This document shows, piece by piece, positions 60,547 to 64,000 of a DNA stretch of 64,000 nt (the stretch's first letter is position 1; every line of letters begins with the position of its first letter). The position numbers and the translations under genes are program-made. This stretch comes from Bradyrhizobium embrapense (lineage in GTDB: Bacteria; Pseudomonadota; Alphaproteobacteria; Rhizobiales; Xanthobacteraceae): positions 186,001-250,000 of the forward strand of contig NZ_LFIP02000005.1 of the NCBI RefSeq assembly GCF_001189235.2, read 5' to 3'. The notes below the pieces were generated by a model that was not told where the DNA came from, did not search any database, and was given only the letters and a program-made list of their open reading frames with translations.

Positions 60547-61518
60547 TCAGATGTCGCCCTGCTGTGCCGTTTCTTCGTTGCGCGGATTCAGGAATGAGTC
60601 CGTGATGACGGCGAGCAGCAGGACGACGCCCTTGACGAGGTTCTGGCCGGCGTAGGAGATGTCCATGATGGTCATGCCGTTCAGCATGGTGCCGATCAGC
60701 AGCGTTCCGATGATGACGTTGAGCACGCCGCCACGGCCGCCCGACAGGCCGATGCCGCCGAGCACGACGACGAGAATGACGTCGTAGATCAGGGTCGAAT
60801 TGAAGACGCGGGTCGGCATCGAATTCACGGACGCCGCCATGACCAGGCCCGCAAAGCAGCCGATCAGCGCCGCGACGACATATTGCAGCACGATGATCGG
60901 CCGCGAGGGGATGCCGGTGACGCGGGCCGCATAGGGATTGTCGCCGATCGCGTAGATGTAGGCGCCCCAGCGCGTCTGGCGCAGCAGGAAGGCGACCACC
61001 ACGCAGGCGATCGCAAACATCACGATCGAGGTCGGGATGCCGGCGATGGTGCCTTGTCCGAGCCGCTCGAATCCCTTCATGCCGTCGCTCCACTGCACGA
61101 CGTCGAGCTGAAACAGCGCGGCCTGTCCGAGGCCGGCGAGCAGCAGGCCGGTCGCCAGCGTCGCAAACAGCGAAGGAACCTCGGCGTAGGCGATCAGCCA
61201 GCCATTGACCAGGCCGAACGCGATCGTGAGCAGCACGGCGGTCGCAAGCGAAGCCGGCAGCGAGTAGCCGTTCTGCACCATCTGCAGCACGAGGCCGGGC
61301 GGGACCGCGAGCGCTGCGATCAGCGAGATGTCGATGCCGCGCCCGATCACGACCAGCGCCATTGCAAGTCCGAGGATGCCGAGCACCGCGACGTTCTGCA
61401 GCAGCGTCAGCATGTTCTCCGGTGTGAGAAAGCCGCGCAGGAAAATCGAGAACGCCAGGAACAGCACGGCGAATACGGCGAAGACGATCTCCTGTTGATT
61501 GAACCGCAGTCGCTTCAT
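60547..61518 (-). CDS. Sugar ABC transporter permease (RbsC-like)
   Basis: 323 residues, about nine helices. LGILGLAMALVVIGRGIDIS and ALFQLDVVQWSDGMKG with the C-terminal VLGGIGLSGGRGGVLNVIIG segment are typical for the ribose/xylose permease family. With the fusion permease it would form the heterodimeric channel. Gap of 41 bp to the binding-protein gene. Confidence 0.9.
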   Translation of the reverse strand: MKRLRFNQQEIVFAVFAVLFLAFSIFLRGFLTPENMLTLLQNVAVLGILGLAMALVVIGRGIDISLIAALAVPPGLVLQMVQNGYSLPASLATAVLLTIAFGLVNGWLIAYAEVPSLFATLATGLLLAGLGQAALFQLDVVQWSDGMKGFERLGQGTIAGIPTSIVMFAIACVVVAFLLRQTRWGAYIYAIGDNPYAARVTGIPSRPIIVLQYVVAALIGCFAGLVMAASVNSMPTRVFNSTLIYDVILVVVLGGIGLSGGRGGVLNVIIGTLLIGTMLNGMTIMDISYAGQNLVKGVVLLLAVITDSFLNPRNEETAQQGDI

Positions 61519-61537
61519 TGCCTCGTCCTTCCTGCTT

Positions 61538-62317
61538 CTATGGCTGCGCCGTCGGCCTGGATCTCGTGCGGCGCCCGGTCGCGACGCGGCCGGGCCGCGT
61601 CCTGCGGGCGACCGCGGCATCGACGAAGGCGCTGACGGCGTTGATGTAGGCCTCGATCGAGGTGCCGCGCCTGCGGTACTTCGCGCGCTTGACGTACCAG
61701 TCCTGCAGCAGCGGCTTGATCAGCGAAGCCGTCAGCGCGACCTGGTCGATGGCGAACACCCCGCTGGCGACGCCCTGCTTCAGGACGTCGGCGATGATCT
61801 TCTCGGTCATCACCTCCATTTCGATGGCGCGCTGGCGTTCCGCGGGCGGAAATGACTTTGCTTCCATGAAGGAGAACACGAACCAGGGCTGCATCGCCTC
61901 GCTCATGCGAACGTGGGTGGCGATGATCCAGTGCAAATGCTTGCGCGCATCCTGCTTCACGCTGGCGGGCGGTGCGGTAAGGACCTCGGCGGCAGTTTCG
62001 GCGACCTCGCTGAGGATCATCGACAGCAGCGTCGGCTTGCTGTCGAAATAGGTATAGAGGCCGCCCATGCTGAGGCCGGACGCCTCTGCGAGTTGGCGCA
62101 GCGTGGTGGCGTGAAAGCCGTGCTTGTTGGAAAGCGTGAGCGTGGCGCCGATGATGCGCGTGAGGTTCGGAACGGCGAGATGCGGCTTCTGGACCCGGAT
62201 GGAATCCCGATGGCGTTCGAGAATGCGTGCGCAAAGCACGTCCATCGCGAACGCATTCGTCCCCGGCGGCTGACGCGCGAGACCCAAATTGCCTCCCTGG
62301 CTATGTCCCCGGACCAT
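61538..62317 (-). CDS. TetR family regulator
   Basis: 259 residues. The helix-turn-helix lies at about 62-93 (HGFHATTLRQLAEASGLSMG followed by GLYTYFDSKPTLL), with a ligand-binding helical domain after it. The N-terminal 45 residues are longer than usual; the ATG at 62245 (MDVLCARILERH) is an alternative start. The C-terminal 25 residues are basic. Transcribed first in the ABC operon (19 bp to the permease), it likely represses that operon in response to the sugar or a lipid/CoA signal. Confidence 0.85.
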   Translation of the reverse strand: MVRGHSQGGNLGLARQPPGTNAFAMDVLCARILERHRDSIRVQKPHLAVPNLTRIIGATLTLSNKHGFHATTLRQLAEASGLSMGGLYTYFDSKPTLLSMILSEVAETAAEVLTAPPASVKQDARKHLHWIIATHVRMSEAMQPWFVFSFMEAKSFPPAERQRAIEMEVMTEKIIADVLKQGVASGVFAIDQVALTASLIKPLLQDWYVKRAKYRRRGTSIEAYINAVSAFVDAAVARRTRPGRVATGRRTRSRPTAQP

Positions 62318-62660
62318 TTCATTTTGTTGCCGGTCCAGGCCGGGCTTTGCGCCCTTGCCTAAGTCCTAGCCCACGAACCGGCGTCCGGAAAAGGGGGGCG
62401 ATCGAATTTTCTGAGAGAGCGCTCGCTCGTTTTTCGCCTGCGCCGCGTCTCGTGCCCGGTGCCGCTCCGGCGCGGTCGGGAACTTTTCGCGCTGAAAGGT
62501 CAGCACAAATTCCGGCACTCCACCCCAACAAGTTGCCGGTTAGACGGCCGTCACATTCCAGATATAAAGAACGCAGGCTCGCTGGCCGGTAGGCCGACCC
62601 GCACAGACATGCTGGCCGAATTTCACCCATCCACGGTCAACTTTGGGCCGAAGCAAGGTT
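62318..62660. other. Divergent control region, TetR operon and TonB pair
   Basis: 343 bp between the TetR start and the STN gene. It has no supportable gene. A TetR operator is likely here but no convincing palindrome was picked out by eye. Confidence 0.4.
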
Positions 62661-63413
62661 ATGACGGCAGTTGGATCACATGGTGCACGCGCGGGCGCTC
62701 CGGGAGCCTCCGCAACGTCGCGGTATCTGTTCGGGATTTGTGCCGCGCTCCTGATCGGCGGCATCTGCGCGGTTGCCGCCCAGCAGCGCGATACCGTCGT
62801 GGCATCCGCAGCGATCGAATTCAACATCCCCGCCCAGCAGCTTGCGAGCGCGCTGCAGGCTTATGGCGAACGAACCGGCGTTCAGGTGCTCTATGAGAGC
62901 AATTCTGCGACGGGCCGGAAGTCGACGTCGGTCGAAGGCAGACTGACGCCCGAGGATGCCTTGAATATGCTGCTGACCGGAACCGACCTCAAGGTCCAGT
63001 ACATTCGTCCGGATGCCATCACGCTTGCTTCGCGCGGCGCCCGCGCCGACCATCCGCCGGCGAGCCCGCTTGCGACCGCGGATCTGTCGCTCGGCACGAT
63101 GCAGGTGCGGGCGACCAGCGACGGCAACGACAGCGGCGCGCTGCGCGACTACAGCGAGAGCCTGCAGCTCGACCTGCAAAAGGCGTTGCAGAAGAATATC
63201 GGGTCGCGCGGCGGCAGTTATCAGCTCGTCGTCGATCTGTGGATCGATCCCTCGCGCACGATCCAGCGAACCCAGCTGCTGCGCTCGACCGGCGACCAGA
63301 ACCGCGATGCGGCCGTGACCGCCGCGCTGCAAGGATTGACCGTCAGCCGGACGACGCCCGCGAATGCGTCGCAGCCGGTGCGGATCGCGATCCGGGTGAA
63401 ATCGTTCCAATGA
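62661..63413 (+). CDS. STN-domain protein with a TonB-like C-terminus
   Basis: 250 residues. Signal/anchor FGICAALLIGGICAVAAQQR (about 25-44), then a secretin/TonB short N-terminal (STN) domain (about 52-115: AIEFNIPAQQLASALQAYGE, GVQVLYESNS, GRLTPEDALNMLLTGTDL). A C-terminal unit (about 165-245: LQKNIGSRGGSYQLVVDLWID, DAAVTAALQGLTVS) resembles the TonB/TolA C-terminal fold. Start ATG at 62661. Four-base overlap with the TonB gene. Confidence 0.75.
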   Translation: MTAVGSHGARAGAPGASATSRYLFGICAALLIGGICAVAAQQRDTVVASAAIEFNIPAQQLASALQAYGERTGVQVLYESNSATGRKSTSVEGRLTPEDALNMLLTGTDLKVQYIRPDAITLASRGARADHPPASPLATADLSLGTMQVRATSDGNDSGALRDYSESLQLDLQKALQKNIGSRGGSYQLVVDLWIDPSRTIQRTQLLRSTGDQNRDAAVTAALQGLTVSRTTPANASQPVRIAIRVKSFQ

Positions 63414-64000
63414 GTGCCAGCGACAGCAGCGGGACGGATGGCGCGCGCGACTTGAGGCCGATGACGCTGCGATTTCGTCCCGAAGATCCGAGCGCATGGA
63501 CCTCGGGCGAGGTGCTGCGCCTGCTTCTGGTGCCGGCCATTGCGGCCCTGCTGTTCGTCGGGGGAATCTACTGGATCCGCCTGCTGCCGCCGGCCGGATC
63601 GGCAAGCCGGGAGCAGAGCTCGATCGTCCAGGTTCGGTTGCTGCCGAGCCCATCGCCTGCGCCGATTCCGGTTGCGCCCGCGTCGGAGCCGCAAACCGCG
63701 ACGCTCGCGAGCCGGACCGAGGCGTCGCTGGAGAGCTCCGATCCGCCGCTCGACAATCTGACGGCGGCCCCGGCGCGGGAGCCGATGCCGGCGGAGCCGA
63801 CCGTGCCGAGCCTGCGTCCGACGCCGTCGTCCGCCGACACGCCGCCGGACAGTGTTGCCGCCAAGTTTCAGCAGACCCTATTCCGCCACGTGGCGCGCTA
63901 TCGGCGCTATCCGAGCGCGGCGCGGCCGGGGCGGTTGCATGGAACGGTCGAGACGTTGTTTTCGATGCAACGCGATGGCTCCGTCGTCGACGTCTGGGTC
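63410..64000 (+). CDS. TonB family energy transducer (3' end beyond window)
   Basis: 197 residues visible. N-terminal cytoplasmic part, one membrane helix (about 42-62, LLVPAIAALLFVGGIYWIRL), a long Pro/Ala/Ser-rich periplasmic linker (about 75-150), then the start of the TonB C-terminal domain (VARYRRYPSAARPGRLHGTV with the conserved YP). It would pass proton-motive force to an outer-membrane receptor. The receptor and ExbBD are not in the window. Confidence 0.8.
   Translation, partial: MSASDSSGTDGARDLRPMTLRFRPEDPSAWTSGEVLRLLLVPAIAALLFVGGIYWIRLLPPAGSASREQSSIVQVRLLPSPSPAPIPVAPASEPQTATLASRTEASLESSDPPLDNLTAAPAREPMPAEPTVPSLRPTPSSADTPPDSVAAKFQQTLFRHVARYRRYPSAARPGRLHGTVETLFSMQRDGSVVDVWV

Noticed and set aside
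1..64000. CRISPR arrays, rRNA genes, insertion sequences with transposase, complete prophage
   Set aside because: No regularly spaced repeats, rRNA-like sequence, transposase or phage structural gene was seen in the window.

Overview
The window reads as chromosomal DNA of a high-GC alphaproteobacterium, most likely Bradyrhizobium or a close relative. This is inference from the proteins and gene order: ffs-dnaX-ybaB-recR, def-fmt-truA, argB-DUF1036 and engB-yidC-rnpA-rpmH. Dense G/C third positions and short palindromic intergenic repeats of the rhizobial mosaic type agree. Nearly all of the window is coding and most of it is core genome.

Layout. 1-5644: a partial CcdA-type thiol transporter, an orphan ECF sigma factor, an acyltransferase and the helicase HrpB. 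5645-10740 is an accessory stretch. It holds a two-gene DUF5343/TIGR02391 module with an inverted-repeat promoter region, an NCS1 permease, an aspartic protease, and a decayed cluster that looks like toxin-immunity modules (DUF6881 gene plus fragments). 10743-17231: phosphomannomutase, a chemoreceptor, an Lrp regulator, a PfkB kinase, NudC and a HIT protein. 17341-26310: SRP RNA, dnaX, ybaB, recR, an AmpG-like permease, rmuC, def, fmt and truA. 26418-35263 (minus strand): dapE, dapD, a HAD nucleotidase, DUF1036, argB, DUF423, engB, yidC, rnpA and rpmH. 35629-37332: an orphan histidine kinase and tRNA-Arg(ACG).

38097-40748 carries a small lipid/envelope group (fatty acid hydroxylase, DUF5658, PAP2 phosphatase). 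41141-54682 is an exopolysaccharide locus: GNAT-like protein, GT2, a flippase on the opposite strand, then a tightly overlapping operon of chain-length protein, polymerase/ligase, polysaccharide deacetylase, two GT4 enzymes, a methyltransferase, a GH5 glycanase and an acyltransferase. Together these could build, modify, polymerise and trim a polymer. The initiating sugar-phosphate transferase and the outer-membrane exporter are not in the window.

54701-62317 (minus strand) is a sugar-type ABC importer operon headed by a TetR regulator. Its second permease is fused to an SMP-30/gluconolactonase-like beta-propeller and is followed by a second, free-standing propeller protein. This links uptake to lactone or sugar-acid chemistry and is among the most unusual features here. 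The window ends in a TonB-type pair (STN-domain protein and truncated TonB).

The best candidates for something under-described are the DUF5343/TIGR02391 module, the permease-propeller fusion operon and the DUF6881 toxin-immunity graveyard.
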